Shown: positions 1 through 8,194, counted from the first letter of the stretch. The stretch: 64,000 nucleotides of DNA from Agromyces ramosus (GCF_030817175.1 NZ_JAUSYY010000001.1:2666001-2730000), one strand, 5' to 3'. Numbers and translations are program-made. The notes: generated from the letters alone by a model not told the origin.

Positions 1-768
1 GAACGCACCCTGTTGCGCACGGTCGCCGGCCAGGCCGCGGCATCCGTCGCCAATGTGCGCCTGACGGAGCAGCTCGCGGCGCAGCTCGACGAGCTGACCG
101 CCTCGCGTGAACGGCTCGTGGCCGCTCAAGACGACGAGCGCCGGCGCCTGGAGCGAGACCTGCATGACGGCATCCAGCAGGACGTGGTGGCGCAGATCGC
201 CGGGCTCCGGCTCGCCCGCAACAGGTTGCAGCGCGGCGAGCTGACGGCGGAGGAGCTCACCGAGCTGCAGGACCAGGCTCGCGAGACGCTCACCGACCTG
301 CGGGAACTGGCCCGCGGCATCCACCCGCCGGTGCTGAGCGACAACGGCCTCGTCGCGGCGGTCGAGTCGGGCGTCGCGCGCTACCCGATCCCGCTGACGG
401 TGGAGGCCGATGACGGCGTTCGCGCCGAGCGCTTCCCCGACGATGTGGAGACGACCGCGTACTACGTGGTGCGGGAGGCGCTCGCGAACACGGCCAAGCA
501 TGCGAACGCGACGCATGCCTCGGTCGGACTGGCGCGAGACGACGGGCACCTGCGCATCGCGATCAGCGACGACGGATGCGGCATGGGGTCGGTCGTACCG
601 GAGTCGGCCGCCAGTGGCGGACTCGCGAACATCCGCGACCGGGTCGCCGCGCTGCGCGGCACGATACGGGTGTCATCCAGCGAATCGTCGGGCACCACCG
701 TGCTCGTCGACCTGCCGGTCGACGGCGTCGCTCCCGCAGCAGGGCCGGGGGTCGCCGCCATTGGATGA
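1..768 (+). CDS. Sensor histidine kinase, NarL/DesK class (C-terminal part)
   Basis: The reading frame is open from base 1, so the N-terminus lies outside the window. The visible part begins with a helical segment typical of the end of a GAF/sensor region, followed by a HisKA_3 dimerisation domain whose H-box LHDGIQQ places the phospho-accepting His at codon 55. A HATPase domain follows, with the N-box around EALANTAKHA and the G1 box DDGCGMG. It should autophosphorylate and pass phosphate to the response regulator whose start overlaps its stop by 8 nt, so the pair is translationally coupled. The signal sensed cannot be read from this fragment. Confidence 0.93.
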   Translation, partial: ERTLLRTVAGQAAASVANVRLTEQLAAQLDELTASRERLVAAQDDERRRLERDLHDGIQQDVVAQIAGLRLARNRLQRGELTAEELTELQDQARETLTDLRELARGIHPPVLSDNGLVAAVESGVARYPIPLTVEADDGVRAERFPDDVETTAYYVVREALANTAKHANATHASVGLARDDGHLRIAISDDGCGMGSVVPESAASGGLANIRDRVAALRGTIRVSSSESSGTTVLVDLPVDGVAPAAGPGVAAIG

Positions 769-1435
769 ATCGGATGCGCTGCGAGTCGTGATCGCCGAGG
801 ACAACTACCTCGTGCGTGAAGGGCTGCGCCGCCTGCTCGAGGACTCGGGCGAGATCGACGTCGTGGCCTCCACCGGCAACGCCACCGAACTGATCGACGC
901 GGTGCGGCGGCTCGCCCCGCACGCGGTGCTCACCGACATCCGGATGCCGCCCGGCCATCACATGGAGGGCATCGAGGCGGCACGTGCGATCCGCGCCGCT
1001 CACCCCGACACCGGCGTGGTGGTGCTGTCGCAGCACGCGGACGAGAGCTATGCACTCGCACTCTTCGCCGATGGCTCGGCCGGGCTCGGCTACCTCCTGA
1101 AAGATCGCATCGGCGATCTCGAGGACCTCGTGCATGCCCTGCGCGAGGTGCGCGCCGGCGGTTCGGTGATCGACCCGCAGATCGTCGACACGCTCGTGCG
1201 GCGCCGCAGTGCCGCGGCGGCGAGCCCGCTCGCCGCGCTCTCGCCCCGCGAGCTCGACGTGCTGCGCGAGATGGCGCAGGGCAAGACGAACGCCGGCATC
1301 GAGCAGTCGCTCTTCCTCTCGTCGTCGACGGTCGAGAAGCATGTCAATGCGATCTTCACGAAGCTCCGCTTTCCCGAGACCGGCGTGCACCGTCGGGTCG
1401 CCGCGGTGCTCGCCTTCCTCCAGAACGGCGGGTGA
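761..1435 (+). CDS. LuxR/NarL-family response regulator
   Basis: Partner of the upstream kinase. A receiver domain occupies roughly residues 8-125, with acidic pocket AEDN and phospho-acceptor Asp59 in TDIRMPP; a LuxR-type HTH (ELDVLREMAQGKTN ... SSSTVEKHV) lies near residues 155-200. I chose the TTG at 761, which overlaps the kinase stop by 8 nt and gives full family length (224 aa). A GTG at 788 is possible but would cut the first beta strand. It ends 14 bp from the convergent azoreductase gene. Confidence 0.9.
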   Translation: MDESDALRVVIAEDNYLVREGLRRLLEDSGEIDVVASTGNATELIDAVRRLAPHAVLTDIRMPPGHHMEGIEAARAIRAAHPDTGVVVLSQHADESYALALFADGSAGLGYLLKDRIGDLEDLVHALREVRAGGSVIDPQIVDTLVRRRSAAAASPLAALSPRELDVLREMAQGKTNAGIEQSLFLSSSTVEKHVNAIFTKLRFPETGVHRRVAAVLAFLQNGG

Positions 1436-1449
1436 TCCGGGCGGGTGAT

Positions 1450-2103
1450 TCAGGAGGCGCGGCGCATCGTGGAGCGACCGAACTCGGCGCCCTCGCGGCG
1501 TGCTGCGTCATGGGCTGACCTGCGCCCGAGGTCGGCGTCGGCGGTGGCGAGGTTCGGGCGGGAGGCGATCGACGAGACATCCGTGATTCCCGTCCAGCGC
1601 AGCCAGTCCTCGAAGTAGGGCTGCTGGAAGTCGCTGCCGAACGCGGACGGTCGCCCGTCGCCGTACACGGCGCTCGTGTACACGACGGCCGCGCGGCGAC
1701 CGCCGAGCCGGCCGGTGTAGCCGGTCTCGGCGTCGAAGTCGAACACCATGCCGGGCTGGCTGACGACGTCGATGAACTGCTTGGCGATGTACGGGATGCC
1801 GGCGTTCCACATCGGCAGGCTGAACAGGTAGAGGTCGGCCGCCGCGAAGCGCTCGAACGCGAGCCGCGCGCGATGCCACGCCGTCTCCTGCGGCCCCATC
1901 GGCTGCTCGCCGGCGAAGACGCGCATCTTGGCGCCCGCGCCGTCGGGGCCGAACTCGGGCAGCGATCCGTCCCAGAGATCCCACTCGTCGATGGATGCCT
2001 CGGGGTTCGCGTCGCGGAACGCGTCGAGGAACACCCGCGCGATCGCGAGCGACTCGGATGCCTCGCCGCGCGGTGACGCGGAGATGTGCAGGAGTGTGGT
2101 CAT
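1450..2103 (-). CDS. azoR: FMN-dependent NADH:quinone oxidoreductase / azoreductase
   Basis: A 217-residue flavodoxin-like protein of the AzoR family. It begins MTTLLHISASPRG, the phosphate-binding loop for FMN, and contains LPMWNAGIPYIAKQFID, the conserved segment contacting the isoalloxazine ring. The family reduces azo dyes and quinones by two-electron transfer in the cytoplasm, protecting against thiol/quinone stress. The start is ATG 2103, with a GAGAGGA ribosome-binding site 6-8 nt upstream. It is transcribed divergently from a MarR regulator across a 96-bp gap containing a perfect inverted repeat, so repression by that MarR protein and release by electrophiles or quinones is the natural inference. 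Confidence 0.9.
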   Translation of the reverse strand: MTTLLHISASPRGEASESLAIARVFLDAFRDANPEASIDEWDLWDGSLPEFGPDGAGAKMRVFAGEQPMGPQETAWHRARLAFERFAAADLYLFSLPMWNAGIPYIAKQFIDVVSQPGMVFDFDAETGYTGRLGGRRAAVVYTSAVYGDGRPSAFGSDFQQPYFEDWLRWTGITDVSSIASRPNLATADADLGRRSAHDAARREGAEFGRSTMRRAS

Positions 2104-2117
2104 GGCTTCGTCCTCTC

Positions 2118-2180
2118 TTGTGTGCGTGCGCACATAAATCGGTAGACGGCACCGTAGCAGATATGTGCGCACGCACACAA
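2118..2180. promoter_or_regulatory. Paired MarR operator, perfect 19-bp inverted repeat
   Basis: The 19-mer ttgtgtgcgtgcgcacata at 2118-2136 is repeated exactly as its reverse complement at 2162-2180, separated by 25 bp. Each arm also contains an interrupted palindrome, TGTGCG-n2-CGCACA (2121-2134 and 2164-2177), with centres 43 bp apart, about four helical turns. The pair lies between the divergent azoR and marR starts, as expected for two regulator dimers covering both promoters. Binding by the adjacent MarR protein is inferred. Confidence 0.85.
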
Positions 2181-2187
2181 ATACGGC

Positions 2188-2193
2188 TAGAGT
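2188..2193 (+). promoter_or_regulatory. Leaderless -10 element of marR
   Basis: TAGAGT lies 6 nt before ATG 2200 and no Shine-Dalgarno sequence intervenes, matching the actinobacterial TANNNT leaderless arrangement. The right operator arm ends 8 nt upstream of it. Confidence 0.6.
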
Positions 2194-2199
2194 GGGGCC

Positions 2200-2676
2200 A
2201 TGCCCTCGCCCACTGACGCTGAACGCACCTGGGAGGCCGTGCTGCGCCTGCGCGCCGCACTGCTCCCGCGCCTCGACGGCGCCGTCGCCCGAGACGGCGG
2301 CATGCCGCTCAGCTGGTACGACGTGCTGCTCGAGCTGCGCGACGCGGGCGGCCGGCTCACCATGGGCCAGCTCGCCGAGCGCGTGGTGCTGAGTCGCACC
2401 CGCGTGAGTCGCGTCGTCGACGAGCTCGTCGGCGCCGGTCTCGTGGCCAGGGAGCCGAATCCCGACGACGGCCGCTCGGCGTTCGCGGCGCTCACCGCCG
2501 AGGGGCGACGCCGGTTCCTCGCGGCGGCTCGCGCCTACCTGCCGGCCATCGACCGTGAGTTCGCGGCGGTCGACGCCGGCCGCCTCGCCGACGTCGCCGA
2601 CCGGCTCGAGGCCGTGCTCGAGGCCGTGACGGGCGACCCGCCTCGCCGTCGACGGGGCACCGAGGCCTCGCCCTAG
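2200..2676 (+). CDS. MarR-family transcriptional regulator
   Basis: 158 residues with the MarR winged helix: MGQLAERVVLSRTRVSRVVDEL as recognition region and GRSAFAALTAEG as wing, flanked by dimerisation helices. The segment GGMPLSWYDVLLELRDAGG is typical of the family. The gene is divergent from azoR and shares the inverted-repeat operator, so it is likely an autoregulated repressor of azoR that responds to quinones, oxidants or phenolic compounds. No conserved N-terminal sensing cysteine is evident, so the ligand cannot be predicted. The start is ATG 2200, apparently leaderless. Confidence 0.88.
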   Translation: MPSPTDAERTWEAVLRLRAALLPRLDGAVARDGGMPLSWYDVLLELRDAGGRLTMGQLAERVVLSRTRVSRVVDELVGAGLVAREPNPDDGRSAFAALTAEGRRRFLAAARAYLPAIDREFAAVDAGRLADVADRLEAVLEAVTGDPPRRRRGTEASP

Positions 2677-2742
2677 CGAGCGGGATCGCGTAGATTCGCG
2701 CTGGTGCCACCGCCGGCGCCGAGTGAGTGACGAGGAGAACCA

Positions 2743-3456
2743 GTGTCCTACCCGCTGTACCCCGCCGACCCCAACGCCGACCCCGCCGAGCCGTTCCGGG
2801 ACCTGGAGCCTGCGACCGCGACGGGCTCGCAGCCGACCGTCGAGACGCGACCTGAGGCCTTCGACGAGGTCGTCGACTCCCGCCCCCTCACGACCGAGCA
2901 GGTCATCGAGCGCCAGCGCGAGCAGTTCGGAGGTGTGAAGGTCGGATCGGCGTTCTTCGGCTGGCTCACCGCGACGGGCACCGCGGCCCTCCTCACCGGG
3001 ATGCTCGCCGCCACCGGCGCCGCACTCGGCCTCGGCGTGATGGTCCAAGACCCGGGGGCCTCGGCCGGCGACGTTCCGCTCGATGCCGAGACCGTCGGCT
3101 GGATCGGCGCCAGCGCGCTCCTCGTGACCCTGCTCCTCGCCTACTACTGCGGCGGCTACGTCGCGGGGCGCATGGCCCGCTTCAACGGCGCCGTGCAGGG
3201 CCTCGCCGTGTGGGTGTGGGCGCTCGTCATGGCCATCGTGGTTGCGCTCGTGAGCGTCGGGCTCGGCAGCCAGTACGACATCCTCGGCGACCTGAACGCG
3301 TTCCCCCGGTTCCCCGTCTCCGACGGCGTGCTGACGATCGCGGGCGTCATCACCGCGGTCGTGGTCGCCGTCGCGAGCCTCGGCGGCGCCGTGCTCGGCG
3401 GTATCGTCGGCGTCCGCTACCACCGGCGCGTCGACCACGCCGGCCTCGAGGGGTAG
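2743..3456 (+). CDS. Membrane protein, four predicted TM segments, function unknown
   Basis: 237 residues. The first 65 or so are acidic, Pro/Glu-rich and probably cytoplasmic. Hydrophobic segments follow near residues 67-92, 112-135, 145-168 and 195-225, with small-residue motifs (GTAALLTGMLAATGAALGLG) as in YrzE/TIGR04086-like membrane proteins. GTG 2743 has GAGGAGA 5 nt upstream. It is a single-gene unit between marR and the ABC-F gene. No catalytic residues are visible and I do not assign a function. Confidence 0.8.
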   Translation: MSYPLYPADPNADPAEPFRDLEPATATGSQPTVETRPEAFDEVVDSRPLTTEQVIERQREQFGGVKVGSAFFGWLTATGTAALLTGMLAATGAALGLGVMVQDPGASAGDVPLDAETVGWIGASALLVTLLLAYYCGGYVAGRMARFNGAVQGLAVWVWALVMAIVVALVSVGLGSQYDILGDLNAFPRFPVSDGVLTIAGVITAVVVAVASLGGAVLGGIVGVRYHRRVDHAGLEG

Positions 3457-3626
3457 CCACCGCTCCCGAGCGCGCTCGTCGGCGGCTCGATCGGGTCCGG
3501 CGGTTCGGTCAGGTCCGGCGGGTAGAGTGAGGCCGGCCAGCCGTCGGCCCCGCGTCCCACGCGCTCCGGCGAGCAGCGCCGGCTCGAGGCATCCGTCTCG
3601 CCCTCCCTCTCTCTGCAAGGACCCCC

Positions 3627-5219
3627 GTGAGCCTGATCCGCCTGAACGACGTGAGCATGGAGTTCGAGGGGCGACCCGTCTTGCGGGAGGCGTTCCTCAA
3701 GCTGCGGCAGGGCGACCGCATCGGCCTCATCGGCAAGAACGGCACGGGCAAGACGACGTTCCTCGAGCTCGTGCTGGGGCGGCAGGAGCCGACCGGCGGC
3801 ACGGTCGACGTCTCGCTCGGCACCACCACCGGGTACTTCTCGCAGTTCTCCGAGCTCGACGGCGAGCAGACCACCCACGAGACCCTCAGCGCCCACTTCG
3901 CCGCCGTGCACGAGACGCAGGCGCGCCTCGACGAGATCGGCATGCAGCTCGCCGAGCCGATGACGGATGCCGCGATGACGCGCCTGCTCACCGAGCAGGG
4001 CGAGCTGTTCGAGCGCATGGACGCGGTCGGCGGCTGGACCTACGAGAACACGATCGACACCGTGCTCACGAGCCTCGGCTTCGACGAGGAGCGGCGGCAC
4101 CTTCCCGTCGACCGGCTGTCGGGCGGATGGCGCAACCGCGCCGCGCTCGCGCTGATCCTCGTGCAGGCGCCCGACGTGCTGCTGCTCGACGAGCCGACGA
4201 ACTTCCTCGACCTCGACGGCGTGCGCTGGATCGAGGGCTGGCTCGGCGGATTCACGGGCGCGGTGCTCGTCGTCTCGCACGACCGGCAGTTCCTCGACGG
4301 GGTCGTCGACCGCATCGTCGAGATCGAGAACCACCGCCTTCAGGAATATGACGGAAACTACTCGGCGTACGTGCACGCGAAGCAGTCGCGCCTGAAGATG
4401 CTCGAGCGCCAGTTCGCCCACGAGGAGGAGCTGCTCGCCTACGAGCAGGCCGCGTCGACCGCCCGTCGCGAGGCCGCCCGCAACCCGTCGAACGCGGTCG
4501 CGCGCCGGCTCGCGGACATCAAGAAGCGGCAGGCACCGCGCCCGATCGACCAGATCATCACGGGCATCTACGAGGGGCTGCGGGTCAGCAACGACCTGCT
4601 CACCGTGACGAACCTCGCGAAGGGCTTCAACGGCACGCCGCTGTTCGAGGGGCTCTCGTTCAGCCTGCACCGCGGCGACCGCGTGGCGGTGCTCGGATCG
4701 AACGGGTCGGGCAAGTCGACGCTGCTCGACGTGCTCACGGGCGAGACCGAACCGGACGCCGGTACGGTGCGCTGGGCCAAGGGAGTGCGGTTCGTGTCGT
4801 ACAACCGGGTCTACGCCGAACTGAACCTCGACGACACCGTCGGCCACGCGGTGAACGCCTACCCCGATTCGCTCGCGTTCACCGCGACGAAGAAGAGCGT
4901 GAACCGGTTCCTTGCGATGCTGCAGTTCTCCGACGCCGACCTGCAGCAGAAGATGGGCACCCTCTCGGGCGGTCAGCGTGCCAGAGTCGCGATCGCGCAG
5001 TGCCTGCTCTCGGGCGCCGGGGTCATCGTGCTCGACGAGCCGACGAACCACCTCGACATCACGTCGACGCAGGTCATGGAGCGGGCGCTCACGCACTTCC
5101 CGGGGGCCGTGATCGTGGTGTCGCACGATCGGTTCTTCGTCGACAAGCTCGCCGACCGGCTGCTCATCTTCGACGGCGGGCCGCGCGTCACCGAGACGGC
5201 GGCGACCGGCGCGCTCTGA
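3627..5219 (+). CDS. ABC-F family ATP-binding protein
   Basis: 530 residues with two fused ABC ATPase domains and no membrane segments. Domain 1 has Walker A GKNGTGKTT, signature LSGGWRNR and Walker B LLLLDEPTNFLD; domain 2 has GSNGSGKST, LSGGQRAR and VIVLDEPTNHLD. A charged linker rich in Lys/Arg (near residues 235-310) joins them, as in ribosome-associated ABC-F factors. These proteins act on ribosomes in translation or antibiotic protection; which role applies cannot be decided here. GTG 3627 is preceded by AAGGA. Confidence 0.92.
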   Translation: MSLIRLNDVSMEFEGRPVLREAFLKLRQGDRIGLIGKNGTGKTTFLELVLGRQEPTGGTVDVSLGTTTGYFSQFSELDGEQTTHETLSAHFAAVHETQARLDEIGMQLAEPMTDAAMTRLLTEQGELFERMDAVGGWTYENTIDTVLTSLGFDEERRHLPVDRLSGGWRNRAALALILVQAPDVLLLDEPTNFLDLDGVRWIEGWLGGFTGAVLVVSHDRQFLDGVVDRIVEIENHRLQEYDGNYSAYVHAKQSRLKMLERQFAHEEELLAYEQAASTARREAARNPSNAVARRLADIKKRQAPRPIDQIITGIYEGLRVSNDLLTVTNLAKGFNGTPLFEGLSFSLHRGDRVAVLGSNGSGKSTLLDVLTGETEPDAGTVRWAKGVRFVSYNRVYAELNLDDTVGHAVNAYPDSLAFTATKKSVNRFLAMLQFSDADLQQKMGTLSGGQRARVAIAQCLLSGAGVIVLDEPTNHLDITSTQVMERALTHFPGAVIVVSHDRFFVDKLADRLLIFDGGPRVTETAATGAL

Positions 5220-5257
5220 GCGCGGCCGGCGCCGCACTCACTCGGTGACCGGGTAGG

Positions 5258-5851
5258 TCAGGCGGGGTCGATGCGCAGCACCGTCGGCGACTCGCCGATC
5301 GTGAGGTCGTCGACGACGCGGATGCCGCGAGCGAGCTCGTCGACGGCGCCGATGACGGTGCCGAACCGCTCGCGATCGCTGCACACGGCCGTGACGCTCA
5401 CGAAGTGCGAGCCGAGGTCCCACGTGTACGTCGCGAAGGGCGGAGTGCGAGCCTCCAGCGGAAGCGGCATGGCGAGCCTCTCGCCGACGCCGAGGTAGGT
5501 GCTGCGGAACTCCTCGGTGTCGTTGTACTCGATCGGCATCGATGCGCGGGCGATCCGCAACTGCGGTGTCGCCGCCTGCACCTGGGCCATCACCACGAGC
5601 AATTCGGGGTCGGCCCTCCAGACCCACGCGAGCACTCGCCCGCCCGCCTTGCGCATGAGGAACGGGACGGCCTGGCTCACCGCCCAGGCGCTGAAGCCGC
5701 CGCGCGGACCCGACGGCGTCGCGGCGGGCCCCAGGGCTTGCGACAGGAGCATGCGGATCGCCGCCTTGCGGTGGCGGCGACCGCGGAATCCGAGGGAATC
5801 GGTGACGGGCACCCATCGGGATCGATCGGGATCCGCCTGGAGTCGGGTCAT
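5258..5851 (-). CDS. Conserved hypothetical protein, 197 aa
   Basis: I do not recognise this family. The protein is soluble, begins with a basic segment (residues 20-35) and continues with a mixed alpha/beta region containing aromatic stretches such as VLAWVWRADPELLVVMAQ and TYTWDLGSHFVSVTAVCSD. There is no signal peptide or TM helix. The start at ATG 5851 is supported by TAGGCT 6 nt upstream (leaderless). The gene is convergent with the ABC-F gene, 38 bp away. Confidence 0.7.
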   Translation of the reverse strand: MTRLQADPDRSRWVPVTDSLGFRGRRHRKAAIRMLLSQALGPAATPSGPRGGFSAWAVSQAVPFLMRKAGGRVLAWVWRADPELLVVMAQVQAATPQLRIARASMPIEYNDTEEFRSTYLGVGERLAMPLPLEARTPPFATYTWDLGSHFVSVTAVCSDRERFGTVIGAVDELARGIRVVDDLTIGESPTVLRIDPA

Positions 5852-5857
5852 GCTCCC

Positions 5858-5863
5858 AGCCTA
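5858..5863 (-). promoter_or_regulatory. Leaderless -10 element
   Basis: On the minus strand TAGGCT is followed by six bases and ATG 5851, without a ribosome-binding site. Confidence 0.55.
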
Positions 5864-5913
5864 CGAGCCGACGAGAGCCGCCGCCTCGACGATGGCCGCC
5901 GCGAACGCGTCGA

Positions 5914-6675
5914 CTACTTCATCGCGGCCGACTGCGCGGCGAGCCAGTCGGCGAACGTCGTCGTCGACAGCTGGGCGCCGTCGCTCAGCGGCACGAGTTC
6001 GGTGCCCGTGAGCTTTGTGCCGAAGTAGGGCGCCTCGGGGTCGCCGATGACGGTGCGGGTGTCGCCCTTGGCGGCGAGGCCCCGGCGGATCAGCTCGTCC
6101 TGAGCGATGCGCTCGGGCCCGCCGATCTCGAGCGTGCCGTTGATCGGGTCGCCGGCGGCGACGCGGGCGACGGCGCCCGAGACATCCGCTGCCGCGATCG
6201 GCTGCATGAGCCCCGTGCTGAGACGTGCGGTGCCGTCGACGGTCGCCTCGTCGGCGATGCGCCCCACGAATTCGAAGAACTGCGTCGCCCGCACGATCGA
6301 ATACGGCAGGCCCGACTCCTCGATCAGCTTCTCCTGGGCGACCTTCGCACGCAGGTACCCGCTGTTGGGCAAGCGCTCGGCACCGACGATGGAGAGGGCG
6401 ACGTGGTGGGCCACGCCCGCCTCGCGCTCGGCCGTGAGCAGGTTCGTGGTCGAGGTCGTGAAGAACGCGAGCACGTCGTCATCGGCGAACGATGGCGAGT
6501 TCGAGACATCCACCACCACGTTGGCGCCCACGAGCACCTCGGCGAGCCCCTCGCCGGTGATGGTGTTCACGCCCGAGTTCGGCGACGCGGCGACGGCATC
6601 GTGGCCGTGCTCGGCGAGGTGCTCGACGACCTTGGATCCGATGAGGCCGGTGCCTCCGATGACGACGATCTTCAT
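5914..6675 (-). CDS. NmrA/atypical SDR NAD(P)-binding oxidoreductase
   Basis: 253 residues with a Rossmann fold: N-terminal MKIVVIGGTGLIGSKV carries the GxxGxxG dinucleotide motif, and the protein follows the NmrA/YwnB-type extended SDR pattern (SGLPYSIVRATQFFEF, GGPERIAQDEL). It should act as an NAD(P)H-dependent reductase or redox-sensing protein; the substrate is unknown. The start ATG 6675 has GGAAGG 9 nt upstream. Oxidoreductase/epimerase genes next to ECF41 sigma factors are established as their usual targets, and here a matching promoter (6730-6756) lies directly upstream. I infer this is the main target of the adjacent sigma factor. Confidence 0.88.
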   Translation of the reverse strand: MKIVVIGGTGLIGSKVVEHLAEHGHDAVAASPNSGVNTITGEGLAEVLVGANVVVDVSNSPSFADDDVLAFFTTSTTNLLTAEREAGVAHHVALSIVGAERLPNSGYLRAKVAQEKLIEESGLPYSIVRATQFFEFVGRIADEATVDGTARLSTGLMQPIAAADVSGAVARVAAGDPINGTLEIGGPERIAQDELIRRGLAAKGDTRTVIGDPEAPYFGTKLTGTELVPLSDGAQLSTTTFADWLAAQSAAMK

Positions 6676-6729
6676 GATTGGGTGCCTTCCGTCGGGGCTG
6701 CGGTGGTTCCGCTGCCGTCACCCAGCTCT

Positions 6730-6756
6730 GACCGGGTGGCCGCTCGATCTGTGACG
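6730..6756 (-). promoter_or_regulatory. Candidate ECF41 (SigJ-type) promoter of the NmrA reductase gene
   Basis: Minus strand: CGTCACA (6756-6750), exactly 16 nt, then GGTC (6733-6730), 55 nt from ATG 6675. The published ECF41 signature is TGTCACA-n16-CGTC; spacing fits exactly, with one change in each box. The same GGTC -10 variant at the same spacing precedes the sigma gene itself. Confidence 0.7.
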
Positions 6757-6774
6757 GGGTCGCGTCATCCGGGC

Positions 6775-7140
6775 TCATTCGAGGGCGGGGCGCCGACGGT
6801 TCCAGTGGGCGAGCTTGCGGGGCGCGGTCGAGAGCCACAACGCCTCGATCGTCTCGGTGCCCTCGATGCTGAGCACGCCGAGCACCGCGCCGTCGTGCCG
6901 GCGCAGCGCGACTCCGCTCCGTCCGTTGACATGCACGATGTGGAGCGACGCTTCCGGATGTCTCGCCAGTCGCTCTCTCAGGACGCGAGTGACGTGCGCG
7001 CGCCCGTGGAGGTCACCGCCGGTGTCGTCACCGCTGTCGACCACCAGGCGTACGTCGGGGTTCAGCACGCTCGCCAGCGCGAGGTCATCCCACTGTTCGA
7101 GGGCGACCAGGAGGCGAGCGGCGGGGTCATGAGGCTGCAC
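6775..7140 (-). CDS. SnoaL/NTF2-like protein
   Basis: 121 residues with the small alpha+beta cone pattern of SnoaL/NTF2-like proteins: an N-terminal helix (ARLLVALEQWDDLALASVL), then NPDVRLVVDSGDD, the loop GDLHGRAHVTRVLRERL and antiparallel strands. Its GTG start (7140) overlaps the end of the sigma gene by 14 nt, so they form an operon. ECF41 sigma factors carry a C-terminal SnoaL-like domain, so this stand-alone copy downstream is suggestive of a partner or decoy of that domain, but no function is shown. No catalytic residues are identifiable. Confidence 0.8.
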   Translation of the reverse strand: MQPHDPAARLLVALEQWDDLALASVLNPDVRLVVDSGDDTGGDLHGRAHVTRVLRERLARHPEASLHIVHVNGRSGVALRRHDGAVLGVLSIEGTETIEALWLSTAPRKLAHWNRRRPALE

Positions 7141-8008
7141 GAGAGGTCACGGCGCCGAGCTTGTGGGGGTTCATCATCCAGAGCACCTGCTCGATGCCGA
7201 CCGTTGAGGCGACGACGGTGAGCACCGCGAACGTCGTTCCCTCCTTCGAGAGCAGCATCGAGGGCCGGCCGTTGACCTCGGCCTCGGTGATCTCCACGCC
7301 CACCCAGAAGTGCGTGTGGAAGGCGCGGATGTACTTCGCGACGACGGCGCGGCTGCGCACGGGGAACTTCGAGGCCCGTACGACGCCGCCCCCGTCGGAG
7401 TACGACACGACGTCTTCCGCGAACAGCCGCTCGAGCTCGACGAGGTCGCCGGTCTGCGCGGCGCTGACGAACGCGGTGAGCAGCCGCCGCTGTTCCTGCT
7501 GCGATACCTCGCGTCGACGCTCGCCGGCGAGGTGCTTGCGCGCGCGACTGACGAGCTGGCGTGCGGCAGCTTCCGAGAGCTGCACGATCTGGGAAATCTG
7601 GTCGTACGGGTAGGCGAACGCCTCACGCAGCACATAGGCGGCCCGCTCGGTGGGTGTGAGCCGCTCGAGCATCACGAGAACGGCGACGCCGAGCGCCTCG
7701 GCGCGTTCGGCGCCGAGGGTCGGATCGCCGCTCGTGTCGACGGGTTCGGGCAGCCACGGGCCGATGTAGGTCTCGCGACGGGCGCGCGCCGATTGCAGCG
7801 CGTTGATCGCGAGACGAGTCGTCGCCGTGGCGAGAAAGGCCGGGGCGTTCTGCACGACCGAGCGGTCGGCGCCCTGCCAGCGCAACCAGGTCTCCTGCAC
7901 GATGTCCTCGGCTTCAGTGGCGCTGCCGAGCATGCGGTAGGCGATGCCGAACAGCCGCCCGCGCACGCCTTCGAAGACGGCGAGCGCGTCATCGAGGTTC
8001 GCATCCAT
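7127..8008 (-). CDS. sigJ: ECF41-type RNA polymerase sigma factor (SigJ-like)
   Basis: 293 residues. Sigma-70 region 2 spans about 12-80 (RLFGIAYRMLGSATEAEDIVQETWLRW) and region 4 about 110-165 (TPTERAAYVLREAF ... ISQIVQLSEAAARQLVSRARK). The C-terminal SnoaL-like domain and the ECF41 hallmarks are present: the linker WLPEP, a DGGG motif in the C-terminal domain, and NPHKL near the end (usually NPDKL). In this group the fused domain controls activity instead of an anti-sigma factor. ATG 8008 has AGGAAA upstream and a candidate autoregulatory promoter at 8058-8084. Target genes likely include the downstream SnoaL-like and NmrA genes. Confidence 0.92.
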   Translation of the reverse strand: MDANLDDALAVFEGVRGRLFGIAYRMLGSATEAEDIVQETWLRWQGADRSVVQNAPAFLATATTRLAINALQSARARRETYIGPWLPEPVDTSGDPTLGAERAEALGVAVLVMLERLTPTERAAYVLREAFAYPYDQISQIVQLSEAAARQLVSRARKHLAGERRREVSQQEQRRLLTAFVSAAQTGDLVELERLFAEDVVSYSDGGGVVRASKFPVRSRAVVAKYIRAFHTHFWVGVEITEAEVNGRPSMLLSKEGTTFAVLTVVASTVGIEQVLWMMNPHKLGAVTSRAAS

Positions 8009-8057
8009 GTCGTTTCCTGTCAGTCGGAGGGCGGGCGCATCCGCCCCTTCCAGCTGA

Positions 8058-8084
8058 GACCGGATGCAACGCGCCGATGTGACA
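8058..8084 (-). promoter_or_regulatory. Candidate ECF41 autoregulatory promoter
   Basis: Minus strand: TGTCACA (8084-8078), exactly 16 nt, then GGTC (8061-8058), 50 nt from the sigma start codon. The -35 box equals the published ECF41 sequence; the -10 box has GGTC for CGTC. Confidence 0.72.
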
Positions 8085-8151
8085 CATCCGGGCGATTCTC
8101 CGCCGGATGCCTCGGGCCGGCGTGCACCCTTCCATGGTGGTGGGTCTGTGC

Positions 8152-8194
8152 CGACTACGCCACTGATGCAGTTTTGGCATCAGTGGCGTAGTCG
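8152..8194. repeat. Long perfect palindrome (18-bp arms, 7-nt loop)
   Basis: cgactacgccactgatgc (8152-8169) is followed by the loop agttttg (8170-8176) and its exact reverse complement (8177-8194). It lies between the divergent sigma and kinase genes, 93 bp before the kinase start, so it is not a normal terminator. Its composition (about 53 % GC) is well below the surroundings, which suggests an inserted repetitive palindromic unit or a structured regulatory element. Confidence 0.8.

Noticed and set aside
1450..3618. 722-codon minus frame continuing upstream of azoR
   Set aside because: Only the last 217 codons resemble a protein family; the rest is antisense to marR and the membrane protein. 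The ribosome-binding site and divergent operator fix the start at 2103.
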